In this document: positions 50,750 through 63,029 of the stretch, piece by piece
How the letters are laid out: the number at the start of each line of letters is the position of its first letter
How positions within the stretch are numbered: position 1 is the first letter of the stretch
DNA from: Plectrocnemia conspersa
Lineage: Eukaryota > Arthropoda > Insecta > Trichoptera > Polycentropodidae
NCBI GenBank assembly: GCA_009617715.1
Contig: VTFK01000018.1
Location: forward strand, 248,001-312,000
Reading direction: 5' to 3'
DNA: 64,000 bases
The notes under the pieces: generated by a model
Database searches by the model: none
What the model was told of the DNA's origin: nothing
What the model saw: the letters and a program-made list of their open reading frames with translations, nothing else
Position numbers and translations under genes: made by a program

Positions 50750-51430
50750 AAAAATCCGCGATCATCGAATCTGCTATTCAAATCAGCCTCGCATAAGATT
50801 TGCACCACGGCGATTGCTCACGGCGTGCTTTTGTTCATTAGCACAATTTCGCTACAGCCATTTTATGCGTGTCTCTCACTATACACCTAATATAATGGCT
50901 ATTTGCATTTCGCCCACGCGCCACTCGGGAGAAAGGGTCTACAGTCGAGACATCTCCTATAGTGACCGGTCGTTGCGAAACATACCAGATTAGATGTGTG
51001 TATCTGCGTAAACTTAGATAGGCATAATGGGTAGGTGAGTGCGAATTGACGAAGAATTTTCTTTGTGCCCCGCCCAAATTTGGTCATCCCCCTTTAGACC
51101 ATGTCGAGGTGGTCTTTTCCATAGACGAAGGTGACTAATGTTGGCCTGGCTAACAAACACCAGGTGCGTTTACGGTGAATAATGATGTCTCGAGGCTTTC
51201 TGGTTGGTCCGATTGAAAATCTCACTGGACCGCTTTTGCTTTCGAGTCATTGTTGAAAATTATGGACGGTCATTTTTTTAATTTAATAACTCAATCGCCC
51301 GATGTGGACATGCGACCGGTCACGACAGCGATTTAGAAAACAATATCGACGCATATTTCTCGTAATCGTATCTGAATGGATAATCTTCGGAAGAATGCCA
51401 AATAAAATGCCACAAACACGACATCTCCAC
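50750..51430. promoter_or_regulatory. GC-richer island with a possible exon
   Basis: The longest of the islands. On the plus strand CGCTACAG (acceptor-like, ending 50,857) and GGGTAG|GTGAGTGCG (donor-like, 51,035) frame about 177 nt. One frame inside contains a 42-codon ORF from ATG near 50,864, but it stops before the donor. No product is recognised on either strand. Enhancer or non-coding exon are both possible. Confidence 0.3.
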
Positions 51431-51780
51431 GAGGTATTTTTATTTTAGCTATAATAGATTCACTCTGTATTAATATATTTACATAATTTTATTTAAATAG
51501 TTTGTAATCATTCAAATTTGATTGATTACATGTTTTTAATGAGTAGGAGCAATAGTTCTCTTCGTAATAAAACTAGGTCGTTAAAAGTTTTGTCTAGCGT
51601 TGTTCGTAATTAATATTTGACGCAAATAAACACGTTCTCACAAAATGGAAACATTGGAAACAAATAGTGTTGTACATAATAATAATATGTAAAAATATAA
51701 TAGTATACCATACACCAGATGTGGTGAGTGTGGTTAATCTATTTTCCTTATATATCATTATTATTATTTGTTTATTGTAA
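51430..51780. other. AT-rich stretch without a recognisable gene
   Basis: Nothing is supported here. Confidence 0.5.
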
Positions 51781-51783
51781 TAA

Positions 51784-51830
51784 ATTCCGCTGCAACATGG
51801 CAGGCGTTAACTTAATGCGTTACAGCGGAG
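51784..51830 (+). repeat. Copy of the dispersed CAGGC...AATGCGTTA repeat
   Basis: CAGGCGTTAAC and AATGCGTTA occur in the same order as at 19,809-19,850. Here they are enclosed by the inverted 7-mers TCCGCTG and CAGCGGA, and a GGGGCCGC segment follows. This looks like a small foldback or terminal region of a transposon family. No duplication could be identified. Confidence 0.45.
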
Positions 51831-51849
51831 CAAAATAGTTTAATTAGTC

Positions 51850-52230
51850 TTGGGGCCGCAAGTGCAGCAAGTAAAATTGTTCCCTCAGTGTTCATTCTCA
51901 AAAAAAAACTTCTCGAGAATCAAATCAAGTAAAATTGAGAATTTTCATTATTCTAGAAATTTTATGCAGCATTTTTTATTATATAAAATAAATTTGTATG
52001 AATATTTTTAATTTATTTTAATTAATATTTTTATTATTTTTAATTTTTTCCTTTTTATAGCGCTGCATAAATAAAGGCGGGTTCATGCCTAGTATTCATA
52101 CTTCTTAAAAGGTTTTAATAAGGGTCTGGGAGTGACAAAAAATTGACAAATTTTTAAACACTTATTTCTGATAATTATTAAAAAAAAGATACTCAGATAA
52201 GAAATCTTTCCGAAGGTGTCCGTGCCGTAC
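51850..52230. other. AT-rich stretch without a recognisable gene
   Basis: Nothing is supported here. Confidence 0.5.
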
Positions 52231-52234
52231 GTTT

Positions 52235-52272
52235 GCAAAGATAAAGCCGCCGGCCGGCGGCTTTATCTTTGC
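52235..52272. repeat. Perfect 38-bp GC-cored palindrome
   Basis: GCAAAGATAAAGCCGCCGG (52,235-52,253) is followed directly by its exact reverse complement (52,254-52,272), with no spacer. The core GCCGCCGGCCGGCGGC is pure GC in otherwise AT-rich DNA, and each arm carries a GATA motif. It could extrude as a cruciform. CTAA lies 10 nt beyond, so a Helitron-type 3' hairpin was considered, but the stem is long and no 5' end was found. Confidence 0.9.
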
Positions 52273-52279
52273 TTTGGTG

Positions 52280-54710
52280 ATCTAAGAACCCGGTTCGAAA
52301 ATATTAAATTACACATAGAAATCGGCAGAATGCAACACAATTAAGGACCATTTTACTTTTTTTAGTAATACAAAAAATTTTTTATATTATTTTTGTAAAA
52401 TAGCAAAATCTGTTATTGACAATTGTCTCGCGATTATTATTGACAGCCAAAGAGACCTTAATTTTTTATTAAAACAATTAGAAAATATCAATTTTGAGCA
52501 AGGCTCGAATTGATATTTTTACGAGAAGTTTTTCCACGGCCGAAATTTTTATTATAAAAAAAAAGAACGAGGATGTTTGATTCTATTTTATATGTGATTT
52601 TATAGGATTATTTTAAGAATAATATGTAATAATGCATCTGCAATACTTGACTGTATTACATACATTTTTTTATTCATCAAAATTTCTCAAGAATTCTCGA
52701 AAAAATTGTGAAGTGAAGTCGAGAATTCACATTTTTCAGAGAAATCAAGATGCCTAGTTTTGCAGTAAGTTTAGTAAATATAAATTTTGACTTCAGATGT
52801 ATATAAAGGTATTTGATGTTCGCTTTCCATTTACTGCAATTTTCTTGTTCACTTTTAAGAGGTGGATGCAAGAACTGTCCACGTGTTGTAAAAAACATTG
52901 CTTCAATATTTTTCTTGGTTTATTTTATTTTTCGATTTAATAAAATAATTATTCAAGCTTTGCGAAGATTTTCGTAACTTAATTGCAATTGAGTTTGCAT
53001 TATTTACAAAGCAACATGCTTTCAAGTATGAGCATATTAAATGTATAAAATAATTAGGGGCTTAATATTTAGGAAAGTTGAGCCATCGTGCCGAAAGGTG
53101 TTGAATGCTTTTTCTATGTCTATCATTAATAATCCTGTACTTTTTTTCTGTTAGAGTATACTATTCAGCATGTTACGTTGATCTACATAGTACATAAAAT
53201 GTGATATGATATTTTAAACGAGATAAGATATTTTAATTGCTATGATTTTAGTATGTTTTCCAAATAATGAATAAGCACCTAGATTATATGTACGCATTTT
53301 ATATTTTAGATACTCACATATGAACTACGCAATATAATCATAACAATTGTTTAATTTTTTTATTTTAAATCTGTGTTTGGACTGTTGTAGACTGAATTAA
53401 TTACATATTTCAATACCAGAAGTAATCGTTTTGGTGTAAACCGATCCGAGAGAATGCTGTTTGGATATTTGCACAATATAGATACAATTATACACCACCA
53501 AAATCACCAATGCATTAGCCTACTAATAACATTACACTATCGATCTTAGACACTGCTCCCAGTGTTTTTACACTATAAGATAACACCGAGGTCACTTCTG
53601 AGATAATCTAGCTGTCTGGAAATTGTACAAAATCGATGTCAAAAATTTAAAAATAATTTAGCGTAACTATTGCATAAATACTAGAGCTACAAATTATTAA
53701 AAAAAACTGTTTCAAATGAATAAAAATTGTAATTGACATATCAAATTAAGTACTAATTAAATTAATATAATAAAAAGGTCTAATCAAATTATTAAAAAAT
53801 AGCGGATAAAAATCGATTTGGACCTATACAGTAATGTACTAATTAAATTCATCAAAATAAAAAAATCATATTTTTTTTGTGTTACACATTTTTTGTTACG
53901 CATTTTTTATCGGGCAAAATCAAGATACCACATACCTAATAAAGTGTAGGTAATTATTAAATTAATGTGTTAAGAACCAGTTAAGTAGTTCAATCTCGCC
54001 TGAAGCTACTGACCAAAATGTTCAAGTACGAATAATTTTTCCTGGGTGTGTCATGGCGGTCATCCTTAATTATTCAACAAAAAACGCACGTTTTTGCAAT
54101 ATGACAACTTTCGCAAGGTTGCAAGTTCACAAAAAACAACACGTGTTTTGCGTAATTGCTATAAGCTGATTAGTATTTAAATAAACTACATAATAAGGAA
54201 TGTGTGGAAATTAAAAATATATTTATACACAGATGATACCTTAATTTATTATATCAGGAGAATAAATAGTTGGTATTTAAAATAATAAATTGATCACAAT
54301 AAAAATGTCAGTAAAATACAACATACTTAAACTTGATGCAAATATAAATAAATCTTTCATGATTGATTATAAATGTATAAATTAAAATTAATAGAAATTG
54401 CGATGATATTAGCTAGCTATAATAAAATAATTACTTCACGTATGAGTTTAAATATATATTATAATAAAATCCACAGCATATTGATAACATGATACTTTGA
54501 ATTCAATACTCTTAATCTATAATACAAAACATTACTTGATATTCTTTGATTTTTTCTTGGTGTTGTGTAGATTAGTTATTAGGTGATACAAATTAATAAA
54601 CTTAAGGATGTGGAACTTTAAAAATATAAATGTATAAAAATAAGCAATAAACGCTTATACGTAATAGAATTTGCATATAATATATTTAAATGAGTTTTGT
54701 GTTCGAAATA
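52280..54710. other. AT-rich stretch without a recognisable gene
   Basis: A 73-codon minus frame (52,677-52,898) is not recognisable. The part at 53,400-53,640 is slightly more complex, but shows no family motif or duplication. Confidence 0.5.
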
Positions 54711-54714
54711 TTCC

Positions 54715-54840
54715 GTTTACTCTTTGGAGTGGTGATACGGGCGGGGCCGCGGGCCGCTCGCGTGCCATAACAACGACCACTGTCGAGTCACGACTTCCTA
54801 AACGATCGCTCCAGTACTAGATAGTCCTAAACCAGTGTTT
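54715..54840. promoter_or_regulatory. Short, very GC-rich CpG cluster
   Basis: About 30 bp around 54,738-54,768 are nearly pure G and C with several CpGs, set in AT-rich DNA. No coding frame is supported. A promoter-proximal or regulatory element is possible. Confidence 0.3.
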
Positions 54841-55359
54841 AACAAACTATAATCTGCTTTTAGTTTAATTATAATTACGTTAGATACATATGAACTGAGT
54901 TTTCTACTTTGCGCTGGGAAAAAGTTAGAGTGTTATATATGAAATTAAGTATTGAGTAATAAAATAGGATCTAAAAATGTTGTTAATGACAAATTTACAC
55001 AATAAAATATTAAGATCAAAAATCAGCAACTTATGCAACAATCACAAAAAAAGCTAAACTGCAAAGATAAATAAAAGATTTAATTTGTAAAAAATATTGG
55101 CATACACTTTTATGAGGGTGTATAAATTGTTATTAATTTTCTAGTCTTTTTTTCATACAATGGCATTAGACCTATGCGTTAAAGCAATAAAAATGCAATC
55201 AACAATTATTATGGCTCACAATCAGCTCAATTTATTTATCCGTGAGATAAGGAAAATCTGATAAAACCGAATTTATGATGATCGATCCGAATTACAATTA
55301 TATATTAAACATTTATTTTAATATCCCAAATAGAAATTGAAAAACAATGGGATTTTTAT

Positions 55360-55576
55360 CAGTGGAGGTTCGTCCATATGGACTGCGTGGCTACAGCCTC
55401 CTAGTAGAAAGTGAATTTCCTGTTTTAATTTTTTTATGTATGTAACTTAGCCAATCCAACTTATTAAAATATTTTTGACTATTATAATATTTAGTTTTAT
55501 TAATAATATTTTGTTCAATATTTCATTTTTTTAATTGCTGTAGCTACTCCAATATAAATTTTACTAACCACCACTG
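55360..55576. mobile_element. Non-autonomous hAT-like element (about 217 bp)
   Basis: CAGTGGAGGTTCGT at 55,360 is mirrored by AACCACCACTG ending at 55,576, with the continuation matching in inverse orientation with two mismatches. Inner segments (GGCTACAGCC on the left, GCTGTAGCTACTCC on the right) are also inverted relatives. The flanking 8-mers ATTTTTAT and GTTCATAT agree at only five positions, so an 8-bp hAT duplication is possible but decayed. There is no coding capacity. Confidence 0.6.
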
Positions 55577-56405
<829 letters not shown>

Positions 56406-57029
56406 TTTATTGTTGTAGTTTTAAGAAACTAATCATAGGAATTGTAAAATGCGGATATCTAATAAATTATTAAGCTACAAAAAATCGATTAAAGCTCATT
56501 TGAGGACCTATAACACACATGTTTATAATATAGATTTGTTTTTATTAGATTCATGGATAATATGTGACAAAATGTTTTTATATATGTAGATAATATGTGA
56601 CAAATTGAAAACAATAGTTTTGATTAAAGTTTATTGATTAATGAGTTTTAAAAAAACGTCTAAAAGTGTCTGAAACTGAGTTTTGAGAATCATTTACGGA
56701 AACTGAATGCTGAAAACCAAAGCAGATGCGAAACTATGATCTTAGAATCAATAAACTCTTTCTCAGTCTCACAAAATTAATTAAGATATATGCTTTATAT
56801 TTTTTTATATTTTTATTTTGTGTTTATATCTATATACTACTCCTTATATTTATTGTGTTTAAATTATCTAAATGATTTATTACTTATTATAAAGTAGATA
56901 AGGTTAAATTATTTTTTTTGTGAACTTTATATCGTAATATATTTTTCTTATATCATATCTTTATTTTTAACAAATATCAACTTGTTTATTATATAGTTTA
57001 ATTCGATAAATGGTTTTAAGAACCGTCGA

Positions 57030-57440
57030 GTAGATGTATGTAGGAAGGAATGTTTACTCTCATTTAGTATCATTATGAGGACCTTTGCTCTTTGAGCGCA
57101 CACTTAGGAAATATATGATGCAAAATAGTGAAATTGCAACGGCGACACTGAGAGCGACCGTATCCAGTCCGCATCTAGAAGGTGTCATGGTGGCGTTCCT
57201 CGGGCATGCCTAGGTATTATACACTTACACATTGAGTACGTATATATTATATGTATTTATATACCTAGCAGAGTATCTATTCCGGACTAATTCAATTGAC
57301 AACTGACCTTTCGCTCGTACGTGCTGGAAATTGTTGAAAACCTTCCAACGAAACCAACAATGGTACAAATGGCGTTGACAATCGTTGCATCGGCTGTTTT
57401 ATTGGCTATACTTCGCATACTTCAACGATAGCACCTTTGT
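57030..57440. promoter_or_regulatory. GC-richer island
   Basis: Contains a CpG-bearing block at 57,125-57,230 and a second at 57,295-57,430. No matched splice signals are visible. The second block includes the short ORF annotated separately. Confidence 0.3.
57360..57431 (+). CDS. Possible 23-codon membrane micropeptide
   Basis: ATG at 57,360 sits in the favourable context CAACAATGG and opens a 23-codon frame ending TAG at 57,431. The product, starting MVQMALTIVASAVLLAIL, is one hydrophobic helix followed by a short basic end (R..QR), the shape of small single-pass membrane peptides. Its GC content is above that of the flanks. It is too short to separate from chance without conservation data, and matches no named micropeptide that I can recall. 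Confidence 0.15.
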   Translation: MVQMALTIVASAVLLAILRILQR

Positions 57441-57979
57441 TATTGTTTATGAGTAGTGTTATATATTGGAGTTGATAGTGATTATTTAGAAAATTAGAAA
57501 AACAATTTAATAACAAACGTGTTATAAATTTAACATAAAAATAAAATATAGAGCGAGTTAAATTATCACATATAAAATTAATTTTTATTGAACAAAGACA
57601 GATTTTGGAAAAAATAGGTTTTCATTACCCGCCTGTAAAGTTTTGCTTGCGTTATTAAAAACGCAACTATAGATTTGTGTATAGATTGAAACTTGTTTAC
57701 GTAAATGTTACTTTTTGCGAGTAATATTATATATCTTTACTCCTTCACTCTAATAATAATTATTAAAAAAAGTTATGCTGGTCACACGTGTCGCATGAGC
57801 GAATAAAAATAAAATTATATTAGCGCGGTGAGCCACAAATATGAGCCAAGTATTTTTTTACAGATAAAAAATACTTGTGAAGCGAGTTGGCAAGATATGG
57901 GATGACTCATCAATATAATTTTTTATAAGTTATTCAAATTTTTGAAATTCTATTAAAAAATGAGTTAGAAAAATAGCAA

Positions 57980-58300
57980 TTACGGGCAATTGAGGACTGT
58001 CATCGCCAGGTCATGGTCTTTACACCTTGATGCTTAGTTCCCCAGAAAGCCACTAGAAATCAAAACTGCGCAGAGAGTTCAACGCATAGGCTCCACCTTT
58101 TATTAATATCCCACAGAAGACCACTCATCATTGCCCCATACAGGCCTTAAGGCAGTGATACGGAGATTAATAAAATTTAAAGTATTTACCACTGTAGCCA
58201 CGCCATCCAGAGAATCAAGCCATTAGATCAGCCTTTAGATGCCGCGTAACCAGTGAGCCTACGCCCTTCGGATACTGCGCCCTCCATCAGCTACGCTATA
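57980..58300. repeat. GC-richer block, possibly an old interspersed repeat
   Basis: The block is sharply bounded within AT-rich DNA, has no long frame, and is interrupted by a short AT-rich segment around 58,165-58,190. A minus reading of 58,220-58,290 stays open for about 20 codons but matches nothing I can name. The sharp edges suggest an insertion. Confidence 0.3.
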
Positions 58301-58649
58301 ATGAAAATTGTATTTTATTTGTATAAATCAAACTTAATACTAAATTATTTATTTATATTTTTTAATATTAAGACAATATAATATAAAGTGCATATGATTA
58401 AGCACAATTTAAATATAAAAAGCTAAAACAAATTTTTGCAAATTATTATTGAATCTTTACAATTAAAAATCATATTTGGGTCGATACTGCTTGTTCACAT
58501 TGATTCGGTTTTACTGATTTTATTGAAAACCCGACTATTTTATTACTTATGTTATTATCCAATGGTTTTTATTAATTTATACATATTTTTTATTAATTTA
58601 TAAAAAAACTAACAACAAGTTAAATATACTGTTTTTTAAGTTTTAAATC

Positions 58650-58651
<2 letters not shown>

Positions 58652-58714
<63 letters not shown>
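58652..58714. repeat. (TA)n microsatellite
   Basis: About 62 bp of uninterrupted TA dinucleotide, the second such run in this part of the window. Confidence 0.95.
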
Positions 58715-58716
<2 letters not shown>

Positions 58717-58859
58717 GGTACAAATGATTATTTTTTAAGTTAGTAGAGAGCGAAAATGGTTCGAAATATAATGTACATATATCCATTGCTATTTATATAT
58801 ATTTTAAATTGAGTTTATTCAATTTAGAAAATCAAATATCTACATGTATTTAAGCAGTT

Positions 58860-59790
58860 GTCAATTTTCTTCTTCAACCACCACACCTATGCATCTATGT
58901 ACATAATTGATCTCCTGGCATAAGCCCGTACTTAATATTTCGCCATTATGTACATTTACCTTATTATTCAAATAGCGCATAACCACAAATACACCGCAGC
59001 GTCTTGATTTATCTGCGTAGATTATATCCAACAAACACGTCATTAATATCTTAATAAGTCTGATAGACGATAATTAAATTGCTCGTATGTGCCATTAATT
59101 TCTTCGCATTGTGAGCGAGCTTTACATTCATTTTACGTTGCGATTTCATTACTAGAATAATATTTTAAGTGCAAGTGAGATTCATGTAATAGCTTACGAG
59201 ATGTTCTATGGCATATTTTATTGAATAACATTATTCTATAAATTAATTCCTAATACACACAATATTAGTTATTCGAAAAGTAATAGTTAATAAAATATTT
59301 CATTATGGTAAGTTACATTTATTTTTATTATTTATAATAACTGTTCTTATGGGAGAATAATTAGATGAAAAACAATAAGCTTCATAAAAATAGTATTAGT
59401 TTAAGCTAAAGCGTAACTAACCAGACCAAATATTTCCTTCAGTTCGCAACATATAGCGTCAAATATTTGCAATGCATTTTTATTTGTGTAATAATTATGA
59501 TCTCAGTAATGGATTTTTTGTTCTGAGACATTTAAAAAAATTAAGCCGGAGCTCTAGACTTTCTTATTCTCTACTGAATTTTTTTATTAAATTAACACTA
59601 CTTTATCACTAAAAATTTTTGCAACACTTAAATCAAAAATTCAAGAGACAAGAATAACATTCTTACGAAATCTTTTTTTTAGTAAAATAAAAAACGCTGT
59701 AACTTTTATTTTAACGCTATAACTATGATTTTAATAAAGAACGTATGACTAAAGTATTTAGAAAAAAAATTGTAAGGATTAAATAAATTA
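58860..59790. other. AT-rich stretch; slightly GC-richer at 58,860-59,050
   Basis: A 60-codon minus frame (58,861-59,043) has no recognisable product. The rest is AT-rich without repeats that I can name. Confidence 0.45.
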
Positions 59791-60240
59791 ATTACTCCCT
59801 CATAAAAATCTTTATTTTTAAAGTTTGTGAAAAAAATGCTTTTAAAATATCACTCAGAATATTGAATTTTGTACTTAGAAAAAATAAGTCTGATTGCTTT
59901 ATAGTATGATTATTTGTAGGGGAATATGAGGGATGAATCAAAAATATTATTTTTAATAATTTTAATTCATAATAAAAATAGTGAAGTATGAGGTCTCGCA
60001 TTTTTATCATGAAGCAATATCGCTCCATGTATGTTTACCAATATTATATGTTTTATTGGTAATTTGTTATGCACGTTAGAATAAGATTTTGATGTCAAAG
60101 GTTCACCTGGTTTAAAATACTATCGATAAATAATTTCCCCAGAATACCATTACACTGTCACCATAATTTATATTCGGGTGCAAATTCAGTGTTGGAGCAT
60201 CTTTGCTGTTTAACAATTATCCCTATCTCTTTTTGTAGAG
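59790..60240 (-). mobile_element. Decayed mariner transposase, copy 2
   Basis: On the minus strand DSVMVFWGN (about 60,162-60,128) is followed by YFKPGEPLTSKSY (near 60,120-60,080), an LVN.HGAILLHD segment and NARPHTS (around 60,012-59,982). This is the mariner catalytic region leading to the second aspartate (HDNARPHT), here with one extra lysine codon. The downstream HPPYSPDL region is lost to stops. The N-terminal domain is not recognisable upstream. It is related to copy 1 (37,740-38,490), since both keep the LVN..GAIL.(H/Y)D wording. Confidence 0.85.
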
Positions 60241-60289
60241 AATTTATTTCTCAAAGCTATTTTTTTTACGTTTCCTATGACTTCCAGAT

Positions 60290-60610
60290 GTCATTACACG
60301 ATTGCAGGAAAAACCTCTAAATCTGCTGCGAGGACCTGCTTTTGAATCTAACTATCTAATCATTGTCTCAAAAAAGTGTAAACCATATTTAAGATATAAA
60401 TTTTTCGGCAATTTGCCCTTCGCCTTCAAATCTGATCGCAGTGTTATATTTATCGGCACCAAAGTGTCAAAAATGCAATTAAGATTTGAACCGGTTTCAA
60501 TTGTGTGTGAGAGGGCAGCGCAACTTTCAACAGATGCATAAATAATGCATTGTATCAAGAAATGCGGATTACTTTCTGCGCGCATGATTTTTCATTATTA
60601 TTTATTCTCG
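60290..60610. other. GC-richer block of unknown nature
   Basis: Frames of 79 and 77 codons are open on opposite strands over the same DNA, so neither can be trusted. Neither matches mariner or another family I know. Confidence 0.3.
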
Positions 60611-61030
60611 CATGATGTGGCGGTTTATCACAATTGCACAATATTACAATTTATTTAAAATCCCTTTCTCTGCAACATCATAGACTCTAAACCTGCTATA
60701 AATTTTCTTCACATGTGACAGCGTACGCAACGGCACACACGATATTACGTCTGAGTGTACATTTAACAATACATACACGATCTTTGTAGTAGTTTATATA
60801 AAATACATAGGCTGTTTAATAAGTTTTTGAGCTTTTAATGTAAATAAAATAAGGAAGAACCTTTGTTTTAATTAGTATATTTTAGACGCTTCGTTTCAAT
60901 GAAAGTCCTAATGAATGCTTTTAACCATTTTTATTGTATTGGATTTGTATATCTATTGTTTAAAATATATCTATAAATGAAATTAAATAAAAGACTTTTT
61001 AAACAGCCCGAGTGTTTGAAGTAAGTCAAG
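60610..61030. other. AT-rich stretch without a recognisable gene
   Basis: Nothing is supported here. Confidence 0.5.
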
Positions 61031-61430
61031 CTGAAATATGCGACCGCGTGTGGCAAGTCGCCGGCGATTCTATTAAGATACGAGGGCAAAGCTCGCCTCT
61101 CTCGGAAGCTTTAATTTGAGAGCTTATCATATATCTCGGCCCGGGAGATGTTTACGGCTGCTAATCCGCGACGCTGTCGTTTTATTAGCTAGAGACGTCG
61201 CCGCCGCGGAGCTTTTAAGCTCGGCAAAGCTCGGTCGCCGAAGAATTATCACCTGGCGAACGTGTGTTAAGTGTCGTCGCACACACACGGCCTCCTGTGT
61301 GAATAATGCGACCATCTAGCAGCACGGAATGCTGTACAGCCAAGGTTAATTATATTAATCGGGAGCATTAAGCGCGCGCCTTATTAATTAAGCTATGCTA
61401 AGAACTACGCCACCCTGTTGGTGGTTAAAT
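61030..61430. promoter_or_regulatory. CpG-rich island with homeodomain-like AT cores
   Basis: A CpG-dense block with embedded homeodomain-type sites: TTTTATTAGC near 61,180, GTTAATTATATTAATCGG near 61,345, and TTATTAATTAAGC near 61,381. Alternation of CpG-rich sequence with TAATTA cores is typical of insect developmental enhancers, but this is inference. Overlapping frames on both strands (67 and 62 codons) are not recognisable. Confidence 0.35.
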
Positions 61431-62111
61431 TTTTCACATTCTATTTTTCAAATTTACTCCATTTTTTAAACAGTCCTTCGGAATCCTAGATCAGACTAGA
61501 AGTAGCATTTGAATTGTAATGTTTCATATGGATGATAGGTGTCTGTTTCTTTGAGAGAAAATAATAAAAATATAGTCTCTAAAAAGAGTTGGTTATTCAG
61601 GGCTTAGAAAATTTACCGTCAGTAATTTACTTTATTTTTTATCAACTATTATTGACTAAGTTAATTTTTAATCAGTTTTAAATTAACTTAGTTGGGTGTT
61701 TAATTTAAAAAAAATGGAGCAAAATTTTGAATCGAGCAGTACACAATATAAATCTTATTCGTGCCATAATTTAGTTATTTGAGATATAGATCCTTTATAA
61801 AATGTAAGATATCTTTTTTACAAATATCCAAAAAAATAAGAGTTAATATTATAATCATTAAAAAGTAAATATTATTTATATATAATATTTAGAGTGCCAA
61901 AGTATTTTGATTTTCAAAGCACAAAAAAATAACAATTATATCAAAATATAAATAAAATATGATTTAGTTGAAAAATCTCTCACAGTCAATAAAGTCGCCA
62001 GACTGCAATGTTCGAACTTTATCTGTACGATTAATTGTGATAATAATGATAGGTATTTAATTATAATAAAGTCATGTGCTCTAATATATAGTTCATAAAT
62101 GATGCTTTAAA
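61430..62111. other. AT-rich stretch without a recognisable gene
   Basis: Nothing is supported before the hAT-like element that follows. Confidence 0.5.
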
Positions 62112-62698
62112 GTTAAAATCAGGCATGGGAAAATGGTGGCCAGCTAAGCTCTTATTCGGCCTGCGAACTATATACCATAAATCTGAGAAAAGTTTTGGAG
62201 CATTATAAATAATTAAGGATAAAATACTGGTTACATCGGTAAAACGCTATTGATAAGCTTCTAACTTCGTATTATTAACAATTGCATTCATATCAATAAA
62301 TTATAAATTGTATTGAGATTTTTTTTGTGTATTTTATATTTCATTAATATTTTAATTGGTATATATTTTTTCTTAATATTTTTTGCGCACTTTTTAAATT
62401 ATTTGTATTGATTAAAATACAATTTTTAGTTTAAAACAATTCTTTTAAAAGTTTGATATATGATTTATGATTACCGAAAAATAACTTAAAAAAATATTAA
62501 AAATAACGGAATAACAGTCACGACATTTCAATAAACTAAAATTGCTAGCTTTAAAAAAAATTAATAAGAGCTTGAATTTCGTTTAAGAAAATTTACTATA
62601 TAATGGGTTAACACAACCGAATCATTTTTGATTCCAGACAGTCCAAAAAAATTACAATTCAACTCGTGGCGAAAATTTTGCCTACCCCTAGTTTAAAT
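62112..62698. mobile_element. Non-autonomous hAT element (571 bp) with near-perfect 8-bp duplication
   Basis: The left end CAGGCATGGGAAAATGG starts at 62,120. The right end ...TTTTGCCTACCCCTA stops at 62,690; its inverse, TAGGGGTAGGCAAAA, matches the left end with a few differences. Both resemble the hAT terminus CAGGGGTGGGCAAA. The flanks GTTAAAAT (62,112-62,119) and GTTTAAAT (62,691-62,698) differ at one base, an 8-bp target duplication. CGGCCTGCGAACTA just inside the left end is also typical of hAT termini. The interior is AT-rich and non-coding. Confidence 0.75.
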
Positions 62699-62881
62699 CA
62701 AAATTATAGATTTTGAAATCTTGTAATAAAAAAGTCAGTAGAACAATTATTAGTATTTTATTACAAAAATATTGTCATTTTTTTATGTTTTTGTTTTGTA
62801 TATTTTTGGTTTCTGGTTTTAAAAAATTACTGCATAATTTTACATACTAAGTCAAAATATGGAGACTCTGTTTCTAACATT

Positions 62882-63025
62882 TTCAAATAAAAGTACTCCC
62901 AGCAACACATAAGGGAAATAATTCACTATATGATACACATGATTTTTTTTTACTTTCGATTAAAAAAATTCAATTAAAAGTACTCCCAGCTACACATAAG
63001 GGAAATAATTCACTATATGATACAC
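62882..63025 (+). repeat. Two 57-bp direct repeats, period 87 bp
   Basis: The segment 62,882-62,938 recurs at 62,969-63,025 with two mismatches; both contain TAAAAGTACTCCCAGC and CACTATATGATACAC. The spacer differs from the repeats. This indicates a recent local duplication. Confidence 0.9.
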
Positions 63026-63029
63026 TAAG

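Noticed and set aside
52235..52290. Helitron 3' end
   Set aside because: The hairpin and CTAA spacing fit loosely, but the stem is longer than usual, the next base is not T, and no 5' TC end or RepHel motif was found.
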